From the NCBI GenBank assembly GCA_945938055.1, contig CAMEUH010000040.1:1-14130 (forward strand): a stretch of 14,130 bases of DNA. The letters run 5' to 3'. The position numbers and the translations under genes were made by a program. Origin of the DNA: an uncultured Eubacteriaceae bacterium (GTDB lineage: Bacteria > Bacillota > Clostridia > Lachnospirales > Lachnospiraceae). Shown here piece by piece: positions 1 to 6,474 of this stretch (positions are counted from its first letter, which is position 1; each line of letters begins with the position of its first letter). Below the pieces are notes generated by a model. The model was not told the origin of the DNA. It was given only the letters and a program-made list of their open reading frames with translations, and ran no database searches.

Positions 1-87
1 CTTTATGTGGTAATCGGGCAGTGTGTGATTGCATGGATTGCGGCTTTGGTGGTAAGGCTTCTGGGAATGGCAATCGGTCTTTCTTAA
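1..87 (+). CDS. C-terminal end of a membrane protein (partial)
   Basis: An open frame runs from the window edge to TAA at 85-87 and encodes 28 residues. They are almost wholly hydrophobic, with aromatic and small residues and an Arg near the middle, so they look like the last transmembrane helix of an integral membrane protein. The gene body lies outside the window. The tail is compatible with the last helix of a FeoB-type iron transporter, but that is a guess from hydrophobic character only. Its stop codon overlaps the stop of the convergent TetR gene, with no room for a terminator between them. Confidence 0.6.
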   Translation, partial: LYVVIGQCVIAWIAALVVRLLGMAIGLS

Positions 88-686
88 GCACGAAAGACCG
101 AAACAATCTTTCGGATGCAGTCATAAAGGTATGGCCGGTAGTGTTCCAGGTCTACCGGGTCATTATTTAAAATAACAGAGTGGCATGTTCCGCCTACCAG
201 TTCCACGATGGTGTAAAGCATCAGCTCCGCATCTTTCCATTTGGAACCGTCGGATTCAATAATCTGATGATACATGGCGGAAACATCCATTTCATTTTTA
301 ACCTCTTCACGGAGCAGGGCACGCTTGTACATGCCGTAATTTAAGTTTTTATTAAGAAATTTTAACAGACGTTTATCCTTATTTAACTGTTCCAAGAGGT
401 CATCGGCAATCAGAATCAGCTTGTCCTCAACAGATAATTCTTCTGTATGGGAGTTGAGCTTATTGAGCGCGTGGATAAAAAGCTGTTCGGCTTTTTGCGC
501 AATAAGCTTTTCAATAAGATCTTCTTTATCTTTAAAATAAAAGTAAAATGTGCCTTTCCCCACACCGGCATGCTCTGCAATTTCGGAAATAGTGGTGTCT
601 GAGATACCTTTATTTAAGAAGAGCGAAAATGCATGGGAGAGAAGGGCACTTCTTTTTTTCTGTTTATTTTCTTCGGCTTTTCCCAA
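84..686 (-). CDS. TetR/AcrR-family transcriptional repressor
   Basis: A 200-residue protein with the usual TetR layout. The N-terminal helix-turn-helix lies at about residues 10-55, including the recognition-helix stretch GVGKGTFYFYF followed by K-x-K-E-D-L. The rest is an all-helical ligand-binding and dimerisation domain with no recognisable ligand signature. The start is TTG at 684-686: no ATG is in a suitable place, and on the minus strand AAGGAGG lies 8 nt upstream of this TTG. It is divergent from the MMPL exporter gene at 884, and the shared region holds three related palindromic boxes, so it very probably represses the exporter and itself. A minus-strand promoter, TTGTCT (755-760) and TATGAT (733-738) with a 16-nt spacer, fits its own transcription. 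The inducer is unknown. Confidence 0.9.
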   Translation of the reverse strand: MGKAEENKQKKRSALLSHAFSLFLNKGISDTTISEIAEHAGVGKGTFYFYFKDKEDLIEKLIAQKAEQLFIHALNKLNSHTEELSVEDKLILIADDLLEQLNKDKRLLKFLNKNLNYGMYKRALLREEVKNEMDVSAMYHQIIESDGSKWKDAELMLYTIVELVGGTCHSVILNNDPVDLEHYRPYLYDCIRKIVSVFRA

Positions 687-732
687 TGGATGATCCTCCT
701 TGATTTCTGTAATTCTATGCTTCTACCAATTA

Positions 733-760
733 ATCATATCATATGAAATGGAAAAGACAA
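733..760 (-). promoter_or_regulatory. Putative promoter of the TetR gene
   Basis: Read on the minus strand, TTGTCT (755-760) is followed after 16 nt by TATGAT (733-738), about 45 nt upstream of the TTG start. The assignment is by consensus only. The leftmost operator-like box (779-793) lies just upstream of this -35. Confidence 0.45.
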
Positions 761-778
761 GCTGGAAAAAATAAAAAA

Positions 779-793
779 TTGACTAAAAGTCTA
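779..793. promoter_or_regulatory. TetR operator-like box 1
   Basis: TTGACTAAAAGTCTA is an inverted repeat with a 3-nt centre and one mismatch to TTGACT-N3-AGTCAA. It is centred 33 nt upstream of the perfect box 2 and lies between the two divergent promoters. Confidence 0.6.
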
Positions 794-810
794 AAAATTC
801 TATTAAGAAT

Positions 811-827
811 ATTGACTGATAGTCAAT
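811..827. promoter_or_regulatory. TetR operator-like box 2 (perfect palindrome over the -35)
   Basis: ATTGACTGATAGTCAAT is a perfect 7+3+7 palindrome. Its left arm is also the -35 hexamer of the exporter promoter, so a bound dimer would block RNA polymerase. TetR regulators commonly bind such palindromes in divergent regions; assigning it to the adjacent TetR protein is inference. Confidence 0.75.
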
Positions 828-840
828 TTTTTGTTATAGT
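812..840 (+). promoter_or_regulatory. Promoter of the MMPL exporter operon
   Basis: The -35 TTGACT (812-817), a 17-nt spacer and the -10 TATAGT (835-840) preceded by TGT form an extended -10 promoter. The expected transcript start near 847 leaves a short leader with AAGGAG just before the ATG at 884. Confidence 0.75.
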
Positions 841-852
841 TCACTTTGAAAA

Positions 853-867
853 TCGACCAAAAGTCAA
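853..867. promoter_or_regulatory. TetR operator-like box 3 (degenerate)
   Basis: TCGACCAAAAGTCAA keeps the right arm AGTCAA and the 3-nt centre, but has two mismatches in the left arm. It lies downstream of the -10, near or after the transcript start, where binding would act as a roadblock. Confidence 0.45.
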
Positions 868-883
868 AAAAGGAGTGAATGAA

Positions 884-2872
884 ATGCAAAAGTTTGCGGA
901 AAAAGTTGTGAAACTCCGGATTCCAATTCTGATAATCAGTATTCTTCTTCTGATACCGTCTTTTATTGGATTTGTGAATACGAGAATTAATTATGACATT
1001 CTCTATTACCTGCCGGATGACATTGAAACCATGCAGGGACAGGACATCCTGATGGACGAATTCGGCAAGGGTGCATACGGAATGATTGTCTGTAATGGAA
1101 TGAGTAGTGCAGAGGTCATTAAAACAACAGATAAAATAAAAAACATTGACCATGTGGCAGACATTATCTGCTATGACAGCATTACGGGAGGGAAGATTCC
1201 GAAAGAACTTTTGCCCAAAGAGGTTCAGAAAATATTCTATTCGGAAGACGGACAGGGAACATTAATGTTTATTTTCTTTGATACAACAACCTCGGCAGAT
1301 GAAACCATGGATGCAATCGAAGAAATCAGAAGGGTGATGGGAGAACAGTGCTTCCTTTCCAGTATGTCATCCATTGCAACCGATACGAAAAATCTGGTGG
1401 AAAGTGAGATGGCAGCATATACGATTATCGCTGTAATTCTCTGTCTCCTGGTATTATTTTTGACAACGGATTCTTTCCTGATTCCGGTATTGTTCATGGT
1501 AAGTATTGGAATGGCAATTCTTTATAATCTGGGAAGTAATTTTATACAGGGAGAAATTTCCTATATCACCATGGCGTTGGTGGCGATTCTTCAGCTGGGT
1601 GTTACCATGGATTATTCTATTTTCCTGTATCATAGCTATAAAGAGGAGCAGAGAAATTATCCGGACAGTAAGGATGCCATGTCCCATGCAATCGCTTCAA
1701 CGATTGTTTCGGTAACGGGTTCTTCCCTTACCACCATTGCAGGATTTCTGTCAATGTGTTTCATGACATTTACCCTGGGACTGGACATGGGAATTGTCAT
1801 GGCAAAAGGTGTTGTCATAGGGGTTATCTGTTGTGTTACCGTGCTTCCGTCCCTGATTCTTACCTTTGACCGGGCAGTAAAAAGAACCAGTCATAAGGCG
1901 TTGGAATTGAAAACAGGAGGAATTACAAAATTTGTTACAAAGCATTATGTCATCCTTGCAATTCTTATGGTAATCCTCTGGATTCCGGCAGTATATGGAA
2001 ACAGCAACGTAAAAGTTTACTATAAACTGGATGAAAGCCTTCCGGCTTATCTTCCAAGCCGCCAGGCAAATGAGGCGCTGGAGAAGGAATTTGACATGAA
2101 TTCCATTTCCATGGTGCTGGTGAGTGCGGATTTGCCGGCAAAAGAAACGAAGTCTCTTCTTTTCGATTTAGAGAATGTAGAGGGTGTTTCTTTTGCATTA
2201 GGACTGGATTCCGTAACAGGTGCACTGATTCCGCAAGCGCTGATTCCGGATGAAATCAAAGAGATATTAAGCAGCGATAACTGGAAATTGTTAATGGTTT
2301 CCTCCATCTATCAGGTGGCGACCGATGAGGTGAATAAACAGTGCGAGGAACTGGAAAGTGTCATTAAATCTTATGATCCGGAAGGCATGCTGATTGGTGA
2401 GGCGGCAGCAACCAAGGATCTGGTGAAGATTACAAAACGGGATTTTAATGTGGTAAGTGTGATTAGTATCGGAGCAATCTTTATCCTGATTCTTCTGGTA
2501 CTGAAATCTGCAACGCTTCCGGTACTGCTGGTACTGGTCATTGAACTTGCGATTAATGTGAACATGAGTGCATCCTATTTTATGGGGACAACACTTCCGT
2601 TTATTGCATCCATCTGTGTTGGAACCATTCAGCTTGGAGCAACAGTGGATTATGCAATTCTTATGACAACACGGTATAAGAAGGAAAGAATGGACGGACA
2701 TGGAAAGAAGGAAGCAGTACAGATTGCACTTTCTACTTCGATTAATTCCATTTTCTCTAGTGCGCTCGGATGTAGATTTGATTGGTGCCATTTGTATGCT
2801 TTTGGCGCGGGGTGCCCTTTTAAGTATGGTCATTGTTATATTGATGCTGCCAGCCATGTTTATGGTTTTTGA
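884..2872 (+). CDS. MMPL/RND-family membrane exporter, frameshifted near the C-terminus
   Basis: A large integral membrane transporter of the MMPL/RND superfamily in two homologous halves. TM1 (about residues 12-32) is followed by a large extracytoplasmic loop, then a helix bundle with GVTMDYSIF (D243-Y244). The second half starts near residue 375 and repeats the plan with GATVDYAIL (D589-Y590). The paired Asp-Tyr residues are the proton-relay signature of this family. The start is ATG 884, with AAGGAG 9 nt upstream; upstream in-frame codons overlap the promoter. The frame is normal to about residue 627, where INSIFSSALG should continue into the next helix. Instead it shifts and ends with an unrelated tail at 2872; the true C-terminus is in another frame (2770-2924). 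Either a pseudogene or a sequence error. The substrate is unknown; such exporters often move lipids, peptides or drugs. Confidence 0.85.
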   Translation: MQKFAEKVVKLRIPILIISILLLIPSFIGFVNTRINYDILYYLPDDIETMQGQDILMDEFGKGAYGMIVCNGMSSAEVIKTTDKIKNIDHVADIICYDSITGGKIPKELLPKEVQKIFYSEDGQGTLMFIFFDTTTSADETMDAIEEIRRVMGEQCFLSSMSSIATDTKNLVESEMAAYTIIAVILCLLVLFLTTDSFLIPVLFMVSIGMAILYNLGSNFIQGEISYITMALVAILQLGVTMDYSIFLYHSYKEEQRNYPDSKDAMSHAIASTIVSVTGSSLTTIAGFLSMCFMTFTLGLDMGIVMAKGVVIGVICCVTVLPSLILTFDRAVKRTSHKALELKTGGITKFVTKHYVILAILMVILWIPAVYGNSNVKVYYKLDESLPAYLPSRQANEALEKEFDMNSISMVLVSADLPAKETKSLLFDLENVEGVSFALGLDSVTGALIPQALIPDEIKEILSSDNWKLLMVSSIYQVATDEVNKQCEELESVIKSYDPEGMLIGEAAATKDLVKITKRDFNVVSVISIGAIFILILLVLKSATLPVLLVLVIELAINVNMSASYFMGTTLPFIASICVGTIQLGATVDYAILMTTRYKKERMDGHGKKEAVQIALSTSINSIFSSALGCRFDWCHLYAFGAGCPFKYGHCYIDAASHVYGF

Positions 2873-2924
2873 TAAGTTTATTTGCAGGACAACAAAAGGC
2901 ATGCGAACAATTTCGGACAGGTAA
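2770..2924 (+). pseudogene. Displaced C-terminal segment of the MMPL exporter
   Basis: In the frame +1 relative to the exporter, codons from about 2770 encode SDVDLIGAICMLLARGALLS and a further hydrophobic stretch, ending DKFICRTTKGMRTISDR with TAA at 2922-2924. This is the expected last helix and basic tail of an MMPL protein, and the stop sits directly against the ribosome binding site of the next gene, as in an intact operon. Relative to what I know of the family, roughly 11 residues (an F-F-A-A-T-F-G-V-G-like stretch) are missing at the junction. A loss of 32 or 35 nt would fit both the missing residues and the frame change. The segment has no start of its own. Confidence 0.75.
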
Positions 2925-2937
2925 GGAGGAAACGATT

Positions 2938-5109
2938 ATGAAAAATGTGAAGAGAGTGATGGCACTGGGATGTGTGGTGCTTCTTGTTATGGCAAACGTG
3001 TGTGGATGCGGTATGCAGGCACAGGCAATGGAACAGACAGAGGAGGAAAATAATCTTAAGGAACTTCAAAATGCCGTGGAGGAATTTGCAGGAAATTCGG
3101 ATATTGTACGGCATAGCAGCACGGCAGGAAAAGAAGAAACAGTGTATGCAATCCTGGATGCCGGCGGCAATCCGGTGGAGACCATTGTCAGTGAATGGCT
3201 GAAGAATCCGGAAGGGAAAGATGATTTAAGTGATGTAACGGAACTTCAGGATATCTCTGTGGTTCAGGGCGATCCTTCCTATGTGGCGGATGGTGAGAAG
3301 AAAGTGGCATGGAAGACCGGTGGAAATGATGTCTATTATCAGGGAACCACAACAAAAGAGCTTCCGGTTAAGGTTTCCATTCAATATGAATTAGACGGAA
3401 ATGTGGTAGAACCATCCGTTCTGGAAGGTGCCAGCGGGCATTTGAAGATGACATTTTCTTATGAAAATAATACGGCGAAGGAAGTTACGGTCGCAGGGGA
3501 AAAGTGTACCATATACCAGCCGTTTGTAATGCTCTCAGGCTTAATTCTGGATAATGAAAAGGTATCCAATGTTACGGTGGAAAACGGAAGCGCAGTTAAT
3601 AACGGTGACAGCACAATGGTTTTTGGCATTGCAATGCCGGGACTTAAGGAAAGCCTTGGAATGAATGATTTAAAGAATGATGATGGGGAAGAAATTGATA
3701 TTAATATCCCGGAAAATGTGGTAATCGAAGCAGATATAACGGATTTTTCACTTCTTATGACCTTAACGGTTGCTTCCAATAGTGCTTTGGAAGAACTGGG
3801 ACTGGATGATATTGATTCCATTGATGATTTGAAGGAAGACATGGATGAATTGACCAATGGAATGAATGATATTATTGATGGAACAACTCAGTTAGATGAT
3901 GGTGTAGGAGAACTTTCCAGTGGAACCGGAGAACTTTCCGACGGAGTCAATAAACTCTCGGATGGAACTGTGGAACTTGCCGAAGGCGCCCATAAATTAT
4001 CGGATGGTGCGGCACAGGTCAATGATGGTGCCATTGCCTTAAAGAATGGTCTTTCCAGTTTAAAACAGGGTACCCCGGCACTGGTAACAGGCATTGGTGC
4101 ACTCTCTTCCGGTGCAGATGAGTTATCAGGAGGACTTAACACCATTATTTCGAATAATGATACCTTAAATGGCGGAGCTACACAACTCTCTGACGGATTG
4201 AATACGCTGAATGCATCGTTAAACGATGCAGAGGCACAGGCAAAGATTCAGGCGTTGGTATCAGGTTCCTCAGAGTTTGCATCAGGGCTTTCCACAACGG
4301 CAGAAGGCTTGTCCCAGATTACGGCAGGATATAATTATAGTGAAGGGGATGTTGCCAATCTGATTGCAGGTCTTTCCTCCTGTGCGGATGCATTAACTGC
4401 ATCAGGTGACCCGAATAGCATGGCAATGGCTGGATATATCCAGACCATGATTGGAACCTATCAGAGTCTCTATGACAATGTTGCCACAGCAGCTTTGGGT
4501 GTCAATACCCTGAATGGAAAATATGCTGAAATTAATGGAGGAATCGGTACGACAGCGGGAAGTATCAGCAGTGTGTCCAATGCTGTTGGACAGCTGGCAG
4601 CAGGTGCGGGACAGTTAAAGGAAGGTGTTGCAGGCTATACGGCAGGTGTCAGCCAGGCTGCGTCAGGAGTAAAGACGCTGGATGAAGGACTTGCTTCCTT
4701 AAATAGTCAGGTACCTGTGCTTGTGGGAGGCATTGACCAGCTGGTAAGTGGTGCGGATGCACTTGCCAGTGGTACCGGAGAACTCTCAAGCGGCGCTTCC
4801 AGTCTTTCAAGCGGTGCGGACGAATTAAATCATGGAACCGGTGAGTTAAAGAATGGAGTTTCCAGTCTTCTTGATGGTGTGGCAGAGCTCCTTGACGGAA
4901 CCGGTGAGTTAAAGGAGGGTGTCATAAAGTTTAATGAGGAAGGTATAAAGAAGCTGGCTGATCTTGTAAATAAAGATCTGGAAAAATATTATGACAGACT
5001 TTGTGCCGTTCAGGATTATGCCAGGGAATATTCTTCTTTCACAGGCTGTGAGGAAGGAACAGAGTGTTCTGTAAAGTTTATTTATAAGACGGATTCGATT
5101 GGGGAATAA
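2938..5109 (+). CDS. Exported X-X-X-Leu-X-X-Gly heptad-repeat protein (YhgE/Pip-related)
   Basis: A 723-residue protein. Residues 1-30 are an export signal: basic MKNVKR, a hydrophobic core, then VCGCG. Either a lipobox ending at a Cys or Sec cleavage after AQA is possible. Residues about 30-300 form a mixed domain. Residues about 300-450 and 545-662 are long runs of X-X-X-L-X-X-G heptads such as GELSSG and KLSDG, the repeat seen in YhgE/Pip proteins. Unlike those, no transmembrane helices frame the repeats and there is no C-terminal anchor. The start is ATG 2938 with AAGGAGG 8 nt upstream, 13 nt after the true end of the MMPL gene, so the two are co-transcribed. It is probably a rod-shaped extracytoplasmic partner of the exporter; the role is inferred from context. 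Confidence 0.85.
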   Translation: MKNVKRVMALGCVVLLVMANVCGCGMQAQAMEQTEEENNLKELQNAVEEFAGNSDIVRHSSTAGKEETVYAILDAGGNPVETIVSEWLKNPEGKDDLSDVTELQDISVVQGDPSYVADGEKKVAWKTGGNDVYYQGTTTKELPVKVSIQYELDGNVVEPSVLEGASGHLKMTFSYENNTAKEVTVAGEKCTIYQPFVMLSGLILDNEKVSNVTVENGSAVNNGDSTMVFGIAMPGLKESLGMNDLKNDDGEEIDINIPENVVIEADITDFSLLMTLTVASNSALEELGLDDIDSIDDLKEDMDELTNGMNDIIDGTTQLDDGVGELSSGTGELSDGVNKLSDGTVELAEGAHKLSDGAAQVNDGAIALKNGLSSLKQGTPALVTGIGALSSGADELSGGLNTIISNNDTLNGGATQLSDGLNTLNASLNDAEAQAKIQALVSGSSEFASGLSTTAEGLSQITAGYNYSEGDVANLIAGLSSCADALTASGDPNSMAMAGYIQTMIGTYQSLYDNVATAALGVNTLNGKYAEINGGIGTTAGSISSVSNAVGQLAAGAGQLKEGVAGYTAGVSQAASGVKTLDEGLASLNSQVPVLVGGIDQLVSGADALASGTGELSSGASSLSSGADELNHGTGELKNGVSSLLDGVAELLDGTGELKEGVIKFNEEGIKKLADLVNKDLEKYYDRLCAVQDYAREYSSFTGCEEGTECSVKFIYKTDSIGE
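3880..4920 (+). repeat. DNA encoding Leu-x-x-Gly heptads
   Basis: Degenerate 21-nt units encode the heptads, in two blocks (about 3840-4150 and 4560-4920) around a less regular middle. The clearest recent duplication is GGAACCGGTGAGTTAAAG, identical at 4834-4851 and 4897-4914, exactly 63 nt or three heptads apart. The repeat number could change by slippage without breaking the frame. Confidence 0.75.
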
Positions 5110-5132
5110 ATAAGAAAATTGTAATGAGGTTA

Positions 5133-5160
5133 TAAACATTTTCACGGCTTGTTCCGATAT
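5133..5160 (+). promoter_or_regulatory. Sigma-28 (SigD/FliA)-type promoter
   Basis: TAAA (5133-5136), a 16-nt spacer, then TCCGATAT (5153-5160). The SigD consensus of Bacillus and relatives is TAAA-N14-16-GCCGATAT, so only one position differs. It lies in the gap before the DUF6033-like gene and predicts a leader of about 100 nt. No SigA-like promoter of comparable quality is visible in the gap. Confidence 0.7.
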
Positions 5161-5172
5161 ATAAAATGATTA

Positions 5173-5261
5173 CCGGAAGTGTTTCTATCCGGGAGGGTAC
5201 ACCGGAAGAACTCTGGCAGTCAAATACGGGTAAAAGGATTTACCCATGAATTTCAAGGAGG
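5173..5261 (+). promoter_or_regulatory. mRNA leader with GGA motifs and an AGGA-loop hairpin (CsrA-like)
   Basis: The leader has CCGGA/TCCGG able to pair (5173-5177 with 5188-5192) and a further ACCGGAAG near 5201. It also has a perfect 7-bp hairpin, GGGTAAA-AGGA-TTTACCC (5228-5245), with AGGA in the loop. Ten nt later the Shine-Dalgarno AAGGAGG (5255-5261) supplies another GGA. CsrA binds GGA in hairpin loops and over the Shine-Dalgarno, as on the Bacillus hag leader; CsrA control here is inferred from that pattern. Confidence 0.5.
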
Positions 5262-5269
5262 AAAAAACT

Positions 5270-6016
5270 ATGGGAACAGGCGGAGTGAATCAGGCAGCCC
5301 AGGCACAGGCTGTGTCTGCAAGTGAGCAGACAAACCCAAGGACTCAGGATTTGGGAAAAACCATTGGAGAGCCAAAGCTTAGCGAAAAAGCACAAAAGTA
5401 TTACGATAAGCTGAAGCAGAAGTTTGGCAACATGGACTTTATCCTGGTCAGCAAGGACATGAAGGAGACAGCGGAGGCAAATGCATCTCGTTATGCCAAT
5501 GCCAATAAGACGGTAGTTCTGATTGACGAAGAGAAAATCGAGAGGATGGCTTCGGATGAGGAATACCGTAAGAAGTATGAAGGGATTATCAGCGGAGCAC
5601 AGGCGCAGATTCAGCAGATGCAGAAGCAGATTAGTTCCAGTGCGGGTGCTTCCAATGTAAAGACATTTGGCATCAAGATTAATGACGGAGGAAATGCTTC
5701 GTTCTTTGCAGTCATTGATAAGTCACTTGCGGCACAGAAGGAACGGATTCAGAAGAAGTCAGAAGAAAAGGCTGCGGAAAAGAAAAAGGCAGAAAAGGAG
5801 GCTCGTAACGAGAAGCTGGAGGAATACCGGTCCGGAAAACGTGGTAAAACGGACAAGGCGGACGGAAAGGAATCCAAAGATTACGAGACTGTTACGGCTG
5901 GTTCAATGGAAGAACTGATGAAAAAAATTGATGATGTCATCTACGCGGTAATGAGTGATAACGCAGAGACAGAAGCAGAAAAGATGATAGGAAGGAATAT
6001 TGATTTTTCTGCATAG
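5270..6016 (+). CDS. DUF6033-like protein of unknown function, probably in the motility regulon
   Basis: A 248-residue soluble protein without signal peptide or membrane segment. Residues 1-30 are low-complexity (Gln, Ala, Ser, Thr). Residues about 35-160 are a conserved-looking domain with KAQKYYDKLKQKFGNMDFIL, VVLIDEEKIERM and NDGGNASFFAVIDKSLAAQKE. Residues 160-210 are a very Lys/Glu-rich, probably helical linker, followed by a short acidic helix. I recognise this as the Lachnospiraceae family called DUF6033, from memory. The start is ATG 5270, because AAGGAGG lies 8 nt upstream; the in-frame ATG at 5246 has no ribosome binding site and abuts the leader hairpin. The SigD-type promoter and CsrA-like leader suggest expression with late flagellar genes. 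The disordered N-terminus resembles flagellar export substrates, but that is only suggestive. Confidence 0.8.
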   Translation: MGTGGVNQAAQAQAVSASEQTNPRTQDLGKTIGEPKLSEKAQKYYDKLKQKFGNMDFILVSKDMKETAEANASRYANANKTVVLIDEEKIERMASDEEYRKKYEGIISGAQAQIQQMQKQISSSAGASNVKTFGIKINDGGNASFFAVIDKSLAAQKERIQKKSEEKAAEKKKAEKEARNEKLEEYRSGKRGKTDKADGKESKDYETVTAGSMEELMKKIDDVIYAVMSDNAETEAEKMIGRNIDFSA

Positions 6017-6028
6017 GAAATGGTTGTT

Positions 6029-6062
6029 AAGGGACAATGGAGAAATCCGGAGTCCCTTTTTT
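6029..6062 (+). terminator. Intrinsic terminator of the DUF6033-like gene
   Basis: AAGGGAC (6029-6035) pairs with GTCCCTT (6052-6058), with a further GGA/TCC pairing in the loop, and the arm runs into six T ending at 6062. It lies 13 nt after the stop codon. Confidence 0.85.
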
Positions 6063-6131
6063 GTATGTGCGTTTCAAGAATATTCAAGGTGGTATGGCAT
6101 AGGAAAATCCAAACAATGAAACGCAAAATCC

Positions 6132-6377
6132 GGCATAGAGAATAGAAGAAATGAAATTATCTATGCCCGCATTGGCATCTCAAAGAATGAGATTGGCATA
6201 GAATTTGGAAGAAATGAAATTATCTATGCCTGCATTGACATTTCAACAAATGATTTGGGTATAAGTTGGGCATGATTTGGCATAGCAAATGAGAGAAACA
6301 TGATTCTCTATGCCATTTGCGATTAGAAAAAAGATTAACTTGGCATAGAGATAGAGAAAAAGATAAAATCCTATGCC
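6132..6377. repeat. Cassette of four 36-nt hairpin units, GGCATAG-N22-CTATGCC
   Basis: Four units at 6132-6167, 6195-6230, 6279-6314 and 6342-6377 are each exactly 36 nt. All have perfect GGCATAG/CTATGCC ends; the first two extend to 8 bp (GGCATAGA/TCTATGCC). The 22-nt interiors are purine-rich, and the first two share GAAGAAATGAAATTAT. Starts are 63, 84 and 63 nt apart, and the first and third spacers are both 27 nt. A decayed half-motif (GGTATAA, 6258) sits where the 63-nt period would predict a unit, and a lone GGCATAG lies at 6096-6102. The gene-free stretch 6063-6417 holds nothing else convincing. It is not a CRISPR array. It could be a binding-site array, an RNA hairpin string or a palindromic repeat family. 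Confidence 0.8.
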
Positions 6378-6417
6378 AATCTGGAAATGTTTTGCAAAAG
6401 ATACTTTATCTACACTC

Positions 6418-6463
6418 AAAAAGATACTGTCGCCTCACGAAATTTCATTCGTTAAAGCGACAG
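6418..6463 (-). terminator. Intrinsic terminator of the ECF S-component gene
   Basis: On the minus strand CTGTCGC (6457-6463) pairs with GCGACAG (6427-6433), reinforced by an inner ACGAA/TTCGT stem (6437-6441 with 6448-6452). A run of five T (6418-6422) follows shortly after. It lies just after the stop of the leftward gene at 6475. Confidence 0.8.
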
Positions 6464-6474
6464 CCCCGTCTTGC

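Noticed and set aside
743..883. Longer N-terminus for the MMPL exporter from ATG 743
   Set aside because: This stretch contains the promoter and the operator boxes and lacks a ribosome binding site, while ATG 884 has AAGGAG at good spacing and begins like the family.
2291..2902. Leftward 203-codon frame across the MMPL gene
   Set aside because: Its composition (many Cys, His and Asn) is that of a reverse-strand shadow; it has no ribosome binding site and overlaps a clear gene.
3888..4145. Leftward frame inside the heptad-repeat gene
   Set aside because: It is the Ser/Pro-rich antisense reading of the regular 21-nt repeat and has no other support.
5246..5269. ATG 5246 as start of the DUF6033-like gene
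   Set aside because: It follows directly on the leader hairpin and has no Shine-Dalgarno, whereas ATG 5270 is 8 nt after AAGGAGG.
6096..6377. CRISPR array, suggested by 36-nt units with spacers
   Set aside because: Only the 7-nt ends are conserved, the unit interiors differ, spacers are 27, 48 and 27 nt with two related in sequence, and no cas genes are near.
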